From Prevotella sp. (GTDB lineage Bacteria; Bacteroidota; Bacteroidia; Bacteroidales; Bacteroidaceae), in the NCBI GenBank assembly GCA_017619755.1, contig JAFZRU010000003.1:1-56784 (forward strand): a DNA stretch of 56,784 nucleotides, written 5' to 3'. Below are positions 26,738-34,847 of the stretch, piece by piece. Made by a program: the position numbers and the translations under genes. Below the pieces are notes generated by a model. It did no database searches, had not been told where the DNA came from, and saw nothing but the letters and a program-made list of their open reading frames with translations. Position 1 is the stretch's first letter. Each line of letters begins with the position of its first letter.

Positions 26738-27695
26738 GGGCTTTCTCCTCCCTGTGCCGCTTGATGGGCAAATATACATAATAAAACATCACGAAGGCGA
26801 ACGAGAGCAGGATGACGGAGAGTCTGAGCAGGTCGCCCACATGGGTGAAGCGTGTGAAGAAGCCCTCGATGAAACCGGCCACCATCAGCACGGGAACGAC
26901 GGAGACGAGCACCTTCACGCTCCGCCTGGCCCCCATGACGAAAGCCTCCAACCGACTATAGGTGCCGGGGAACAACCACCCGTTGCCCAACATGATGCCG
27001 GCGCCGCCGGCAATGACGATGGCCGACAATTCGAGCGTGCCATGCAACATCACGGCGAGGATGCACGGCACGAAAAGGTGTCTCAGCGTGAAGAACATGA
27101 CAAAGGCTCCGAACATCACGCCGTTGTAAAGCAGGATGTACCCGGTGCCGAAGCTGGTGCAAAGGCCCATGGCGTATGTGCGGAAGGAGACGAATACGTT
27201 GTTGAGGGTGATGTCGAGGAAACTGCCGAACTGCGTGCCTTGCGCATAGACGGCCATCGGTTCGCCGGCCTCGATGTTTTCCAAAGTCATATTCACATAG
27301 TAATCGCCGAGGATGAGACGCGGGAAGTCATGGTCGCCCAAGGTGGAGACGGCTCCCACCACCACCGACAGCACGAAAATGGCCAACGAGAGGAGCAGCG
27401 GCCTCCTCGCGTGATAGACGGACAGCGGTATCTCATGGGTCCAGAACCGCCGCACCTGCGCCCATGTGGTGTGCTTGTGCTGGTAGAGGTCGCGGTGCAG
27501 TCCGAGAGCGATGTCGTTGAGGTAGGCGGTGACGGGGGATTCCGGGTACTGGGTTTGGGCAAACGCCAAGTCGGACGTGATGTCGTTGTATGCATCAGCC
27601 ATCTCGTCGGGCGTGGTGAACAATTCGTCGCCCACCATGTTCTCCATCTTCCGCCATTTGTTGATGTTCTTTCGGATGAATACCGCTTCTTTCAT
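26718..27695 (-). CDS. SpoIIM-like (DUF95) membrane protein
   Basis: A 325-residue protein starting at MKEAVFIRKNINKWRKMENM. The N-terminal 100 residues are soluble and helical; the remainder has about five to six membrane segments, including PLLLSLAIFVLSVVVGAVST, FGTGYILLYNGVMFGAFVMF and the glycine-rich ELSAIVIAGGAGIMLGNGW, which is typical of the stage II sporulation protein M family. The organism need not sporulate: this family is standard in the RDD/SpoIIM/MoxR cluster of Bacteroidota. It is the first gene of the minus-strand operon and its promoter is interlocked with that of the divergent RDD gene. Confidence 0.9.
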   Translation of the reverse strand: MKEAVFIRKNINKWRKMENMVGDELFTTPDEMADAYNDITSDLAFAQTQYPESPVTAYLNDIALGLHRDLYQHKHTTWAQVRRFWTHEIPLSVYHARRPLLLSLAIFVLSVVVGAVSTLGDHDFPRLILGDYYVNMTLENIEAGEPMAVYAQGTQFGSFLDITLNNVFVSFRTYAMGLCTSFGTGYILLYNGVMFGAFVMFFTLRHLFVPCILAVMLHGTLELSAIVIAGGAGIMLGNGWLFPGTYSRLEAFVMGARRSVKVLVSVVPVLMVAGFIEGFFTRFTHVGDLLRLSVILLSFAFVMFYYVYLPIKRHREEKAHEDTLV

Positions 27696-27721
27696 ACATG
27701 CACCATCTTTTCTCAAAATAT

Positions 27722-27753
27722 TTTGCAAAAATAAAAACATTTCCTTACATTTG
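27722..27753 (+). promoter_or_regulatory. Promoter of the RDD gene
   Basis: TTTG (27722-27725), 20 nt, TACATTTG (27746-27753): exact consensus. The start site is predicted near 27760, leaving a leader of about 14 nt. It overlaps the opposite promoter over nearly its whole length. Confidence 0.75.
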
Positions 27754-27757
27754 CAAA
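27726..27757 (-). promoter_or_regulatory. Promoter of the SpoIIM/MoxR operon
   Basis: On the minus strand, TTTG (27757-27754), 20 nt, TATTTTTG (27733-27726): exact consensus. The predicted start is near 27719 with a leader of about 25 nt. Confidence 0.75.
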
Positions 27758-27773
27758 AATTTTGGAGATTTTT

Positions 27774-28487
27774 ATGGCACAGACGAGCATTATCACCGGC
27801 CAATACGTTCGCATCCAGCAGACCGCCGCCACCGTGTTCCAACGGTTGTTGGCCTGGGTCGTGGACGGCATTGTCATCTCCCTCACCACGCTCATCCTCG
27901 CCAGTGCGGCCAACTCGCTCTCCCCCATTCTCTCTTCCGACGCCGAGGAGTTCATCGCCGTGTGCATCGTCTTGGTGGAGCTGCTCTATCCCTTTTATAT
28001 GGAGACGCTCAACAACGGTCGGTCGGTGGGCAAGATGCTGATGGGCATCCGCGTGGTGTGCTTGGACGGCACAAAGCCGTCGCTCAGCGCCTTCTTCATC
28101 CGATGGGTGACGCTGCCCATCGATATGTTCCTCGGTCTTGCCTTCATCATCTTCACGAAAAACAGCCAACGCATCGGTGACTTGGGTGCCGGCACCGCCG
28201 TGGTGCGGCGTTCAAGTGGCAAGGAGCCGGAAATGTTGAAATCGCTCTACTATGTCTCCCACAACTACCGACCCACTTACCCCGAGGCCAACACGCTGAG
28301 CATGCGCCAGGCCGCCACGATAGAAAAGGTACTGTTCATGGAGAGGGGTTTGCGTCGCGACGCCTATATGTTCAGACTCGCCTCGAAACTCTCCGCCATG
28401 CTTGGTTTGCCAATGGTTGCTGACAACGAGCGTTTCCTCAGCACCCTTTACAACGACTTCCAATACTATGCTACGAAGGTGGTGTGA
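27774..28487 (+). CDS. RDD family membrane protein
   Basis: A 237-residue protein starting at MAQTSIITGQYVRIQQTAA; an upstream TTG in frame is unlikely because the leader is so short. The RDD domain covers about 22-140: VFQRLLAWVVDGIVISL with the characteristic Arg and Asp, then NNGRSVGKMLMGIRVV and FFIRWVTLPID. About three membrane segments are present, with a soluble C-terminus of about 95 residues. RDD proteins are of unknown or transport-like function and frequently pair with SpoIIM and MoxR genes, as here, where the gene is divergent from that operon. Confidence 0.9.
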   Translation: MAQTSIITGQYVRIQQTAATVFQRLLAWVVDGIVISLTTLILASAANSLSPILSSDAEEFIAVCIVLVELLYPFYMETLNNGRSVGKMLMGIRVVCLDGTKPSLSAFFIRWVTLPIDMFLGLAFIIFTKNSQRIGDLGAGTAVVRRSSGKEPEMLKSLYYVSHNYRPTYPEANTLSMRQAATIEKVLFMERGLRRDAYMFRLASKLSAMLGLPMVADNERFLSTLYNDFQYYATKVV

Positions 28488-28533
28488 CTGCCGTTTTTCA
28501 TAGTAGCAAAGCTGGTGTCTGACATAAAGGCAC

Positions 28534-28558
28534 AAAAAAAGGAGTACCGCTGTACTCC
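28534..28558 (-). terminator. Intrinsic terminator of the small RNA
   Basis: A perfect 7-bp stem with a 4-nt loop is followed on the minus strand by seven T residues. It could also stop read-through from the acyl-CoA synthetase operon. Confidence 0.75.
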
Positions 28559-28597
28559 AACCTTTGTTAACCTTAAATCTAATACTATGAAAAACAC
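28534..28597 (-). ncRNA. Candidate small RNA with its own promoter and terminator
   Basis: A compact transcription unit on the minus strand. A perfect promoter (28633-28602) points at it. About 50 nt of AT-rich sequence containing TTAGATTTAAGG and GTTAACAAAGG follow. It then ends in a hairpin (GGAGTAC, loop AGCG, GTACTCC; 28558-28541) and seven T residues (28540-28534). Predicted length is about 64 nt. No start codon with a useful frame is seen in it. It lies downstream of the acyl-CoA synthetase gene and is convergent with the RDD gene. Function and exact 5' end are unknown. Confidence 0.65.
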
Positions 28598-28601
28598 GTT
28601 G

Positions 28602-28633
28602 CAAAGATACGGCCCATCCGTCATCCGTGCAAA
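28602..28633 (-). promoter_or_regulatory. Promoter of the small RNA
   Basis: On the minus strand, TTTG (28633-28630), 20 nt, TATCTTTG (28609-28602): exact match to the Bacteroidota consensus, 77 bp downstream of the preceding gene's stop codon. Confidence 0.75.
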
Positions 28634-28709
28634 TTTTTTCGGTGTTTTTTTGCCACTTTTGTTCAATTCTTGACATAAATCAAGTGATTGTGTTCGCCAA
28701 CAGCGATTT

Positions 28710-30380
28710 TCATTCCGCTTTTTCAAGTGCTCGGAAGTCGATTTTTCCCCTCTCCGTCCTTGGCATTTCCGTGATGAAGACCACCTCCTCCGGCATCATA
28801 TAGGGAGACAATTGTTGCCTGCACACATCGAGGATGCTCTCTTTCAACTGAGAGGATTTTTCCATCTCCTTGGTTGGTTGCACGAAAGCCTTTGCGATGG
28901 TGATGCGCTGCTCATCCGGCACGCCCACCACGCAACAAGCCTCCACGCCGGGAACGGTCATCAGCACCTCCTCCACGCGGTCGGGAAACACTTTCGAGAT
29001 CACCCCGTTGGCATCCCTGACGAGCAGGAGGCGCTTCATCCTCCCCGTGATGAAAAGCATGCCGTCGTCGGTGATGTATCCCAAGTCGCCGGTATGCAAC
29101 CACGGCGTGCCGTCGTCACCAGTATGCACCACCTGCCGCGTAGCCTCCGGGTTGTTGTAATATCCAGCCATGAGCGTGGGGCCGGCGAAGCATACCTCCC
29201 CCTCCTGACCATAGGAGAGTTCCTCGCCACTGTCGGGGTCCACCACTTTGCAGTTGGTTTTCACCAACGGACTTCCCACGCTGCCGGGCGGGTTGCGCCA
29301 CGGTAGCGAATAGGTGGTGGCGCAGGTCATCTCCGTCATCCCGGTGCCTTTGATCAGCCCCCCCTTTGCTCCGCAATGCTTGAGCAGACTGTTCACCGCC
29401 TCCTCCGTATGGAGGTCGATATGCTCGCCTCCCGAGGCGAGGAACCTGAGCGAGGAGAGGTCGGCCTGGTCGATGCCGGGAATGTGGAGGATGGCCTTCC
29501 AGTAAGCGGGAATGGTGAGGATGTGGTTGACATGGTACTTGGTGACGTATTCCACGAATTTCTCCGGTTGGTAGTGTGGTATGAGAACCACCTTCAGACC
29601 ATGCGAGAGATGCCGCAGGATGGTGCTCACGAGGCTGTAGTTGATGAACGGCGGCAGCGTGGCCATGATGCACTCTTGTCGCTGATACTCGATGCCGGCC
29701 AACCCCTGGAAGATTTCCGCCTGGATATTGAGATTGGTGCACACCACGCCCTTCTGCTCCCCCGTGGTGCCTCCCGTGTGTGAGATGAGAGCATAGTCGT
29801 GGGCGGCTCTTGCAGGTGGCGGCAGTTCCATGCCGCACCCAAGTTCCTCCATCTCCTTCCACGTCATCAGTTCCGGCCATTCTGGGGACGGCTGGGGTAT
29901 GTCGTCGTCACCCACCGGCACCACCACCGCCTTCTCCACCATGGTGGTGTGGAGGTGTGACGCCACGAGGCGGCATGTGCCGGTGAACATGAGAAACACC
30001 CTGCTCCCCACTTCACGGAGGTATCGGCAGGTGTCCTCCGCGCTGGCTAACGGATGGATCATATTGGCCACGGCTCCGAGGCGGTTGATGGCATAGAAAG
30101 CCACGACGGCCTCCGGCATGGCGGGCATGGCCACGGTGACGATGTCATCGCGCCGCACACCCATGGCCCGCAACCCCTTGGCACAGTTGTCGATGCTGCT
30201 GAACAGCTGTCCGTATGTAATAACGGTGTCGAGGTACAAGAGGGCGGTGTCGAAGGAATGCTCACGGTTGTTCTCCACCAACAGTTGGTAAACGGTGGTG
30301 GTGGGGATGGGCGCCTCGATGTCAGCACGGCTGTGGTAGCGAAGCCATGGCCTCTCCACGGAGGGAAGTCTTTTTGCCAT
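28710..30380 (-). CDS. AMP-dependent acyl-CoA synthetase/ligase
   Basis: A 556-residue adenylate-forming enzyme. Core motifs are all visible: the phosphate-binding loop ISHTGGTTGEQKG (about 193-205), the TGMTEM motif, PWLHTGDLGYITDDG and ITGRMKRLLL near the hinge, and the C-terminal catalytic lysine in RGKIDFR (Lys about 549). It activates a carboxylic acid to an acyl-adenylate and then probably to a CoA thioester; the acid, likely a fatty acid, is not predictable from the sequence. The start MAKRLPSVERPW lies 11 nt from the DUF4105 gene stop, suggesting one transcript. Confidence 0.9.
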   Translation of the reverse strand: MAKRLPSVERPWLRYHSRADIEAPIPTTTVYQLLVENNREHSFDTALLYLDTVITYGQLFSSIDNCAKGLRAMGVRRDDIVTVAMPAMPEAVVAFYAINRLGAVANMIHPLASAEDTCRYLREVGSRVFLMFTGTCRLVASHLHTTMVEKAVVVPVGDDDIPQPSPEWPELMTWKEMEELGCGMELPPPARAAHDYALISHTGGTTGEQKGVVCTNLNIQAEIFQGLAGIEYQRQECIMATLPPFINYSLVSTILRHLSHGLKVVLIPHYQPEKFVEYVTKYHVNHILTIPAYWKAILHIPGIDQADLSSLRFLASGGEHIDLHTEEAVNSLLKHCGAKGGLIKGTGMTEMTCATTYSLPWRNPPGSVGSPLVKTNCKVVDPDSGEELSYGQEGEVCFAGPTLMAGYYNNPEATRQVVHTGDDGTPWLHTGDLGYITDDGMLFITGRMKRLLLVRDANGVISKVFPDRVEEVLMTVPGVEACCVVGVPDEQRITIAKAFVQPTKEMEKSSQLKESILDVCRQQLSPYMMPEEVVFITEMPRTERGKIDFRALEKAE

Positions 30381-30391
30381 AAAACAGTCGT

Positions 30392-31651
30392 TCAGGGTTT
30401 TGCGGCGTTTCTCGTTTCAAAGTGCTTGCTGAGACACCGTGTGAGCAGGGTGGCGAAAATGAACTGGTGGGGCAGTTCGGGATTTCCAGTGTATAATGGG
30501 AAGAAAATCATCATGCCGAGGATGACGACGGCGTAGGGCAACCACAGTTTACGATGCCAAGCCTTCCTCCGCCCGATGATCCAGAGGAAGAACGGCAGGA
30601 GGTTGAACACGATGAGCAGCCAGTTGGCGAAGATGCCGAACATCCTCGTGCAGGAGGCGTAAAGGAGATAGGCCGAGAAGAGGGCATGGAGGGTGAAGAG
30701 ACAGGCGTCGAGAGCATGTGGCAACCGCCGCCAATGGAACCACCACTGCGCAGCCGTCAGCAGGAGGGTGACGGCGAGCAGGATGGCGAAGACCCGTGTG
30801 GGCGTCCAAGGCAGTGGCGGCACCTGCAAATGCTGTTGGAGCAACTGCCTTGGTTCGCCTTGCAGTGCGGGCCTTCGGCTTCCGTCGTTTCCAACGATGT
30901 CGGTTTGGGGCAGAAGTCTTCCCCACAGTTCGGGACAAATCATGACATCGATGGGCAGTTTGTCGTGAGCGTAGGCGGAGAGGAAGGTCATCCCCATGAA
31001 TTCGAGCCACGGCGTGTCGTGGTAGATGCTGGCAAAGCACTCCCTCGTGGAGAGGGTGAGCGGCTCCACTTGCGGAAATTCAAAGTCCTCGCGCTCCATG
31101 ATGGTGCTGACACACCTGAACAGCGTCGAAGTACAGTTGTTGAAAATGAAGTCGAAGGGCAGCGTGGGACCTTTGTGCTTTTGCTGGTCCATGAGCCTCC
31201 ATAGTTCCTGCTTCTCATGGAGGGTGAGGTTGAGGGTGTATTCCGTCACCCCCCTTTGCTCGCCCTTGTAGCGGTCCATGTAGGTGTCGTAAGGCACAGC
31301 CTCGTATGCCGCCTTCATCACTCCTGCGAGGAGCAGGACGTTGAAGAGTGGCCCCGGCTCCTCGGCGGTGTTGTATGAGAAGCACAGGTCGAGACCATGG
31401 ACGGGACTTTTCAGCCTCAGCGCACTATGCCCCAAGGCATAGAAACCTTCCATTCCGGATGATGCGATGAGCAGGCTGACCACAGCCAGGTTGCTGCTGT
31501 CGGGGAGGAGTGCCTCTTTCTCGGTGGCGGATGGTTCCTGCCCGCCGCCGTCAGCCTCCGGGGTTTGTGCCGTTGCGGCAACAGGCATGGCCATGACAGC
31601 GAGTGCCATCAAGAAAGCGGTAAACAGTACGCCCCTCTTTTCTTTTGTCAT
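30392..31651 (-). CDS. DUF4105 (Lnb N-terminal-like) membrane protein
   Basis: A 419-residue protein with a signal peptide or anchor (LFTAFLMALAVMAMPVAATA), then an outside domain (about 55-290) of the DUF4105 / lipoprotein N-acyltransferase Lnb N-terminal type. It carries ALGHSALRL with the likely catalytic His and DFIFNNCTSTLF with the likely catalytic Cys (about 171). The C-terminus has four membrane segments (about 295-400). By analogy with Lnb it may transfer or cleave acyl chains in the envelope; a neighbouring acyl-CoA synthetase gene 11 nt away fits lipid metabolism but does not prove it. Confidence 0.85.
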   Translation of the reverse strand: MTKEKRGVLFTAFLMALAVMAMPVAATAQTPEADGGGQEPSATEKEALLPDSSNLAVVSLLIASSGMEGFYALGHSALRLKSPVHGLDLCFSYNTAEEPGPLFNVLLLAGVMKAAYEAVPYDTYMDRYKGEQRGVTEYTLNLTLHEKQELWRLMDQQKHKGPTLPFDFIFNNCTSTLFRCVSTIMEREDFEFPQVEPLTLSTRECFASIYHDTPWLEFMGMTFLSAYAHDKLPIDVMICPELWGRLLPQTDIVGNDGSRRPALQGEPRQLLQQHLQVPPLPWTPTRVFAILLAVTLLLTAAQWWFHWRRLPHALDACLFTLHALFSAYLLYASCTRMFGIFANWLLIVFNLLPFFLWIIGRRKAWHRKLWLPYAVVILGMMIFFPLYTGNPELPHQFIFATLLTRCLSKHFETRNAAKP

Positions 31652-31690
31652 GTTGAAAGCGTCTTTTATGTTGGTGATGGAGGGTAAACC

Positions 31691-32323
31691 TCAATATTCA
31701 TTATAGAAGGAAAACTGGTGCTCGCTGAGATGGCAACAGGCCAACCCGAACCTCACGAGACGGGCGAGGATGGCCACGGTGCGATGATAACTCACGCCGG
31801 AAGTCCTCACCACCTGCTTGAGGGTGAGGCCCGGCGGCTCCCCGAGGGCTTGCATCACCTGCCGCTCCTCGTCGCCGATGCTGACGAGCAATCCTCCAGG
31901 TGCCTGCTCGTCACGCCAGAGGCGCAGATGCACCGGGGAGGCGACGATGTTCTCGTCGGCCACCCGGATGTAGGCCCTCCACCGCCCGTTGTCGCACAAG
32001 GCGCGCACAGGCTTGCGTCCGGCCTCCGGCACAGTGGCCACGACGATGGTGCGCCCCTCTGCCACAAAGGTCTCGAAGGCGATGTCGGCCGCCGGACGGC
32101 AGTAGTCGCTCGCCGCTCTCTGCAACATATAGGTCTCCTCCTCCGACCTGACCCCCGAGAGGTGTCCGTCGTCGCGCACGCCCACAAGCAGCCGCCCCCC
32201 GTCGGTGTTGGCGAAAGCCGACACCGACTTGGCGAGCTTGGCGGCATCCGTCACCTTGTATTTGAAGTCCTGGCGCTGATGCTCGCCCTCGTCGATGAGA
32301 CGCTGCAGGTAGTGCTTGCGCAT
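31691..32323 (-). CDS. AlbA_2 (Schlafen AAA_4) domain putative regulator
   Basis: A 210-residue protein. Residues about 15-130 form an AlbA_2 / divergent AAA_4 domain: EHQRQDFKYKV, then KSVSAFANTDGGRLLVGVRDDG, then the stretch PEAGRKPVRAL. The C-terminal 60 residues are winged-helix-like (GEPPGLTLKQVVRTSGVSYH). Such proteins are taken to bind DNA or RNA and nucleotides; the target is unknown. The 76-bp gap between it and the GH35 stop codon is almost wholly a 9-bp tandem repeat array. It lies 39 nt before the DUF4105 gene. Confidence 0.85.
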   Translation of the reverse strand: MRKHYLQRLIDEGEHQRQDFKYKVTDAAKLAKSVSAFANTDGGRLLVGVRDDGHLSGVRSEEETYMLQRAASDYCRPAADIAFETFVAEGRTIVVATVPEAGRKPVRALCDNGRWRAYIRVADENIVASPVHLRLWRDEQAPGGLLVSIGDEERQVMQALGEPPGLTLKQVVRTSGVSYHRTVAILARLVRFGLACCHLSEHQFSFYNEY

Positions 32324-32337
32324 GGCTTTTTATAGGG

Positions 32338-32398
32338 GCTATAGAAACTATGGAAGCTATAGATGCTATAGTAGCTATAGAGACTATGGTCACTATCC
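32338..32398. repeat. 9-bp degenerate tandem repeat array 1
   Basis: Seven units of consensus RCTATRGAN (GCTATAGAA, ACTATGGAA, GCTATAGAT, GCTATAGTA, GCTATAGAG, ACTATGGTC, partial ACTATCC). Each intact unit contains the palindrome CTATAG or one change from it. The array runs from 15 nt upstream of the AlbA_2 gene start to 2 nt before the GH35 stop. Confidence 0.9.
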
Positions 32399-32399
32399 T

Positions 32400-34730
32400 T
32401 TAATAGATATACACCTTGTAGTCCTTGATGCTGGCGGGTGCGCCTTGCTCCGCCCTTGGGAGGTACTCCATGGCGGTGACGGTCTGCTCTGCTCCAAGGT
32501 CGATGACGAGGAGGTGTGGCATGGCTGCTCCCTTTTCCGTCTGCCAGTAGGTGGACTCTTGCAGGTCAAAGACTTTATCGCCGGTGTGGTTGCCGTTTTC
32601 CTCTTCGGAGTCAGCGTATTTCGTTGTCCATGGCTCTCGCGAGATGCGCTTGCCGTCGGGGCCTTGGAGATATAGCTCGGCGATGGCCACGCGGTCGTTG
32701 GCCTTCTGCGTGGAGAGACATTCGATGGCGAGGAAGCGACCCTTACACGGTGCGCCGAACTTGACAGTCTGCCAGCCGTTGCCGGGAGCGAAAGCTCCTG
32801 TGGCCACCGGAGTGGCGGAATTGAGGTCGGGTTTGTCGCCGATGTTGTTGTGCTTGTTGGTCTTCTCTAATTGGAGCTTGTTGAGTTCAGGTTCCGCCTG
32901 CCCCCAGACAACGGCCTCTTTGGGGCCGACGACATCAAGGACGATGACCTCGTTCTTTCCCTTCTTCAACCAACAGCCGGGAACGTAGAGTGTCTGTTGC
33001 GGTCCGATGGACCAGATGCGACCCATGGCGTGACCGTTTACCCACACTTGGCCCTTGCCCCACGTCTCGAAGTTGAGGAAGGTGTCGCCCACCTTGCTGA
33101 GGTTGAAGTAGCCTCGGTGGTATCCGGCTTTAAGGAAGTCGCCCTTTGTCGTTGCGGGTGTCTCGGTTTTGAATGCCTCCACCGCCGTCGCATAGTCATC
33201 ATCGATAGGTACATTCACCCACGCCTTGGGTTTCCATGTCACCTCGCAGTTGTCCATTTCTCCCGTGATGGTCACATCGCCCACGATGCCCTTGAAGTCC
33301 TTGATGGCACGCCCGAAGTTGATGCGCCCCATCGCCTCTACGATGATGACAAGTTCGTAACCTTTCTTCACAGGCGGCAGGGTGAGAGACTTCTCGTTTT
33401 TCACGCGGTCGATTTTGCCAATCCTTTTACCATTGATGAACACCTGTGCAAAATCATGGAACTCACCCGAAAGCACGCTCTGTGAGGTGATTTCGGGCAG
33501 GAAGGTGGTGTAAATCATCGTACCCCAGCCTAAATCCATCTCTTCAAAAGTCTTCGGCTCAGAGGATGTCTCCACCTTGTTCAGGCCGGTGATGAGCGGT
33601 GTGAACTCCTTCAACTCGAATTTCGGCACGGTGATGATGGGCATGGGAGCCTTTGGCACGACGGGCATTTTCTTACCGTCGTTGTACTTCTCCATCATCT
33701 TGCGGAGTTCCCAGAACTTGGGTGTGGCGAGTCCCCATTCATTGATGGGGGCGTCGTAGTCATAACTGGTCACATCGGGTGCGAAGCCGGGGCTGTTGGC
33801 ACCCGCCCAATGCCCGAAGGAAGTTCCTCCGTGTGTCATATAGAGCGAGAAGGAGATGCCTTTGGAAAGCATCTCGTCCATGCCCTCCACCATGTCCTTT
33901 GCCGGTCGTGTCTCATGCTGCGCCCCCCACTTGTCAAACCATCCGCTCCAGAACTCGGAGCACATCTTGGGAGCGTTGGGTCGCAACTCGCCAAGGCGGC
34001 GGAACTGCTGGTCGATGTTGGCGCCGGTGCCGAAATTCATCGTCCACACGAGGTCGTCGAGACCGTTCTTCTCGAAGTTGGACGACCAGTCACACTGGAA
34101 GAGGGTGACATCAGTGCCGTAGATGCCTCTCAGACAGTCGCGTATCTCACTGACGTAAGGCTTGTCCTCGCCGTATGAGCCATATTCGTTCTCCACCTGG
34201 ATCATGATGATGGGGCCTCCGTGGTTGATGGTGAGCGGAGCGAGTTGCTCACCCACCTTCTGCTCGAAGATCTTCACCCTCTCCATGAAATAGGGGTCTT
34301 GCTCGCGCAGACGTATGTCCTTCTTCTTGAGCAGCCACCATGGCAGTCCTCCCATCTCCCACTCCGCACAGACGTAGGGTCCGGGCCTGACGATGACATA
34401 CATGCCGTTTTTCTGTGCCAACCGACAGAAGGCCGCCACATCGTTGTTGCCGGTGAAGTCAAAGACTCCCTCCCGCTGCTCGTGAATGTTCCAGAAGACA
34501 TAGAGGCAGAGGGTGTTCATCCCCAATGCCTTGCACATCTTGATGCGATGCTCCCAATAGGGTTGCGGGATTCGCGGATAATGCACCTCCGCCGCCTTGA
34601 CGACAAAGGGTTTGCCGTTGAGGAGGAACGTCTTTTCGCCAATGGCGAAGGTTTCTTTCTGCTGTGCCGTCATATCGGCGGCGAAGGCCAGGAGGAGGGT
34701 GGCCGTCAGCAATAGTTGATGGATTTTCAT
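32400..34730 (-). CDS. Glycoside hydrolase family 35 beta-galactosidase
   Basis: A 776-residue secreted glycosidase with signal peptide MKIHQLLLTATLLLAFAADM. The GH35 TIM barrel spans about 30-350. The acid/base glutamate lies in QVENEYGSYG (Glu182) and the nucleophile in SEFWSGWFD (Glu258). Beta-sandwich domains follow, including a GHAMGRIWSIGPQQTLYVPG segment seen in this family, and a C-terminal discoidin/F5-8-like domain (about 640-776). It should release terminal beta-galactose from oligo- or polysaccharides. No SusC/SusD pair adjoins it, so it is not part of a standard polysaccharide utilisation locus in this window. Confidence 0.93.
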   Translation of the reverse strand: MKIHQLLLTATLLLAFAADMTAQQKETFAIGEKTFLLNGKPFVVKAAEVHYPRIPQPYWEHRIKMCKALGMNTLCLYVFWNIHEQREGVFDFTGNNDVAAFCRLAQKNGMYVIVRPGPYVCAEWEMGGLPWWLLKKKDIRLREQDPYFMERVKIFEQKVGEQLAPLTINHGGPIIMIQVENEYGSYGEDKPYVSEIRDCLRGIYGTDVTLFQCDWSSNFEKNGLDDLVWTMNFGTGANIDQQFRRLGELRPNAPKMCSEFWSGWFDKWGAQHETRPAKDMVEGMDEMLSKGISFSLYMTHGGTSFGHWAGANSPGFAPDVTSYDYDAPINEWGLATPKFWELRKMMEKYNDGKKMPVVPKAPMPIITVPKFELKEFTPLITGLNKVETSSEPKTFEEMDLGWGTMIYTTFLPEITSQSVLSGEFHDFAQVFINGKRIGKIDRVKNEKSLTLPPVKKGYELVIIVEAMGRINFGRAIKDFKGIVGDVTITGEMDNCEVTWKPKAWVNVPIDDDYATAVEAFKTETPATTKGDFLKAGYHRGYFNLSKVGDTFLNFETWGKGQVWVNGHAMGRIWSIGPQQTLYVPGCWLKKGKNEVIVLDVVGPKEAVVWGQAEPELNKLQLEKTNKHNNIGDKPDLNSATPVATGAFAPGNGWQTVKFGAPCKGRFLAIECLSTQKANDRVAIAELYLQGPDGKRISREPWTTKYADSEEENGNHTGDKVFDLQESTYWQTEKGAAMPHLLVIDLGAEQTVTAMEYLPRAEQGAPASIKDYKVYIY

Positions 34731-34740
34731 AGTTTTTATA

Positions 34741-34843
34741 GGGGTTATAGGAGATTATAGGAAATCTAGGATATCTAAAGTATCTAGAAAATCTAGAGCA
34801 TCTAGATAATCTAGAGTATCTAGAGCATCCAGAAAATCCCAGG
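34741..34843. repeat. 9-bp degenerate tandem repeat array 2
   Basis: Ten to eleven units with period 9 (10 at the edges), consensus WATCTAGAR; middle units carry the palindrome TCTAGA. It fills the 117-bp gap between the esterase stop codon and the GH35 start. The sequence next to the GH35 start (TTTTTATAGGGG) is the same as next to the AlbA_2 gene start in array 1. Confidence 0.9.
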
Positions 34844-34847
34844 TCAT

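Noticed and set aside
26718-27695. Evidence of sporulation
   Set aside because: SpoIIM-like proteins are common in this MoxR cluster in non-spore-forming Bacteroidota.
28587-28673. 28-codon plus-strand frame MKNTLQRYG...
   Set aside because: It is antisense to the small-RNA promoter and 5' end, has no ribosome-binding site and no recognisable product.
32338-34843. CRISPR-like reading of the short tandem arrays
   Set aside because: Units are 9 bp without unique spacers, and no cas genes are present.
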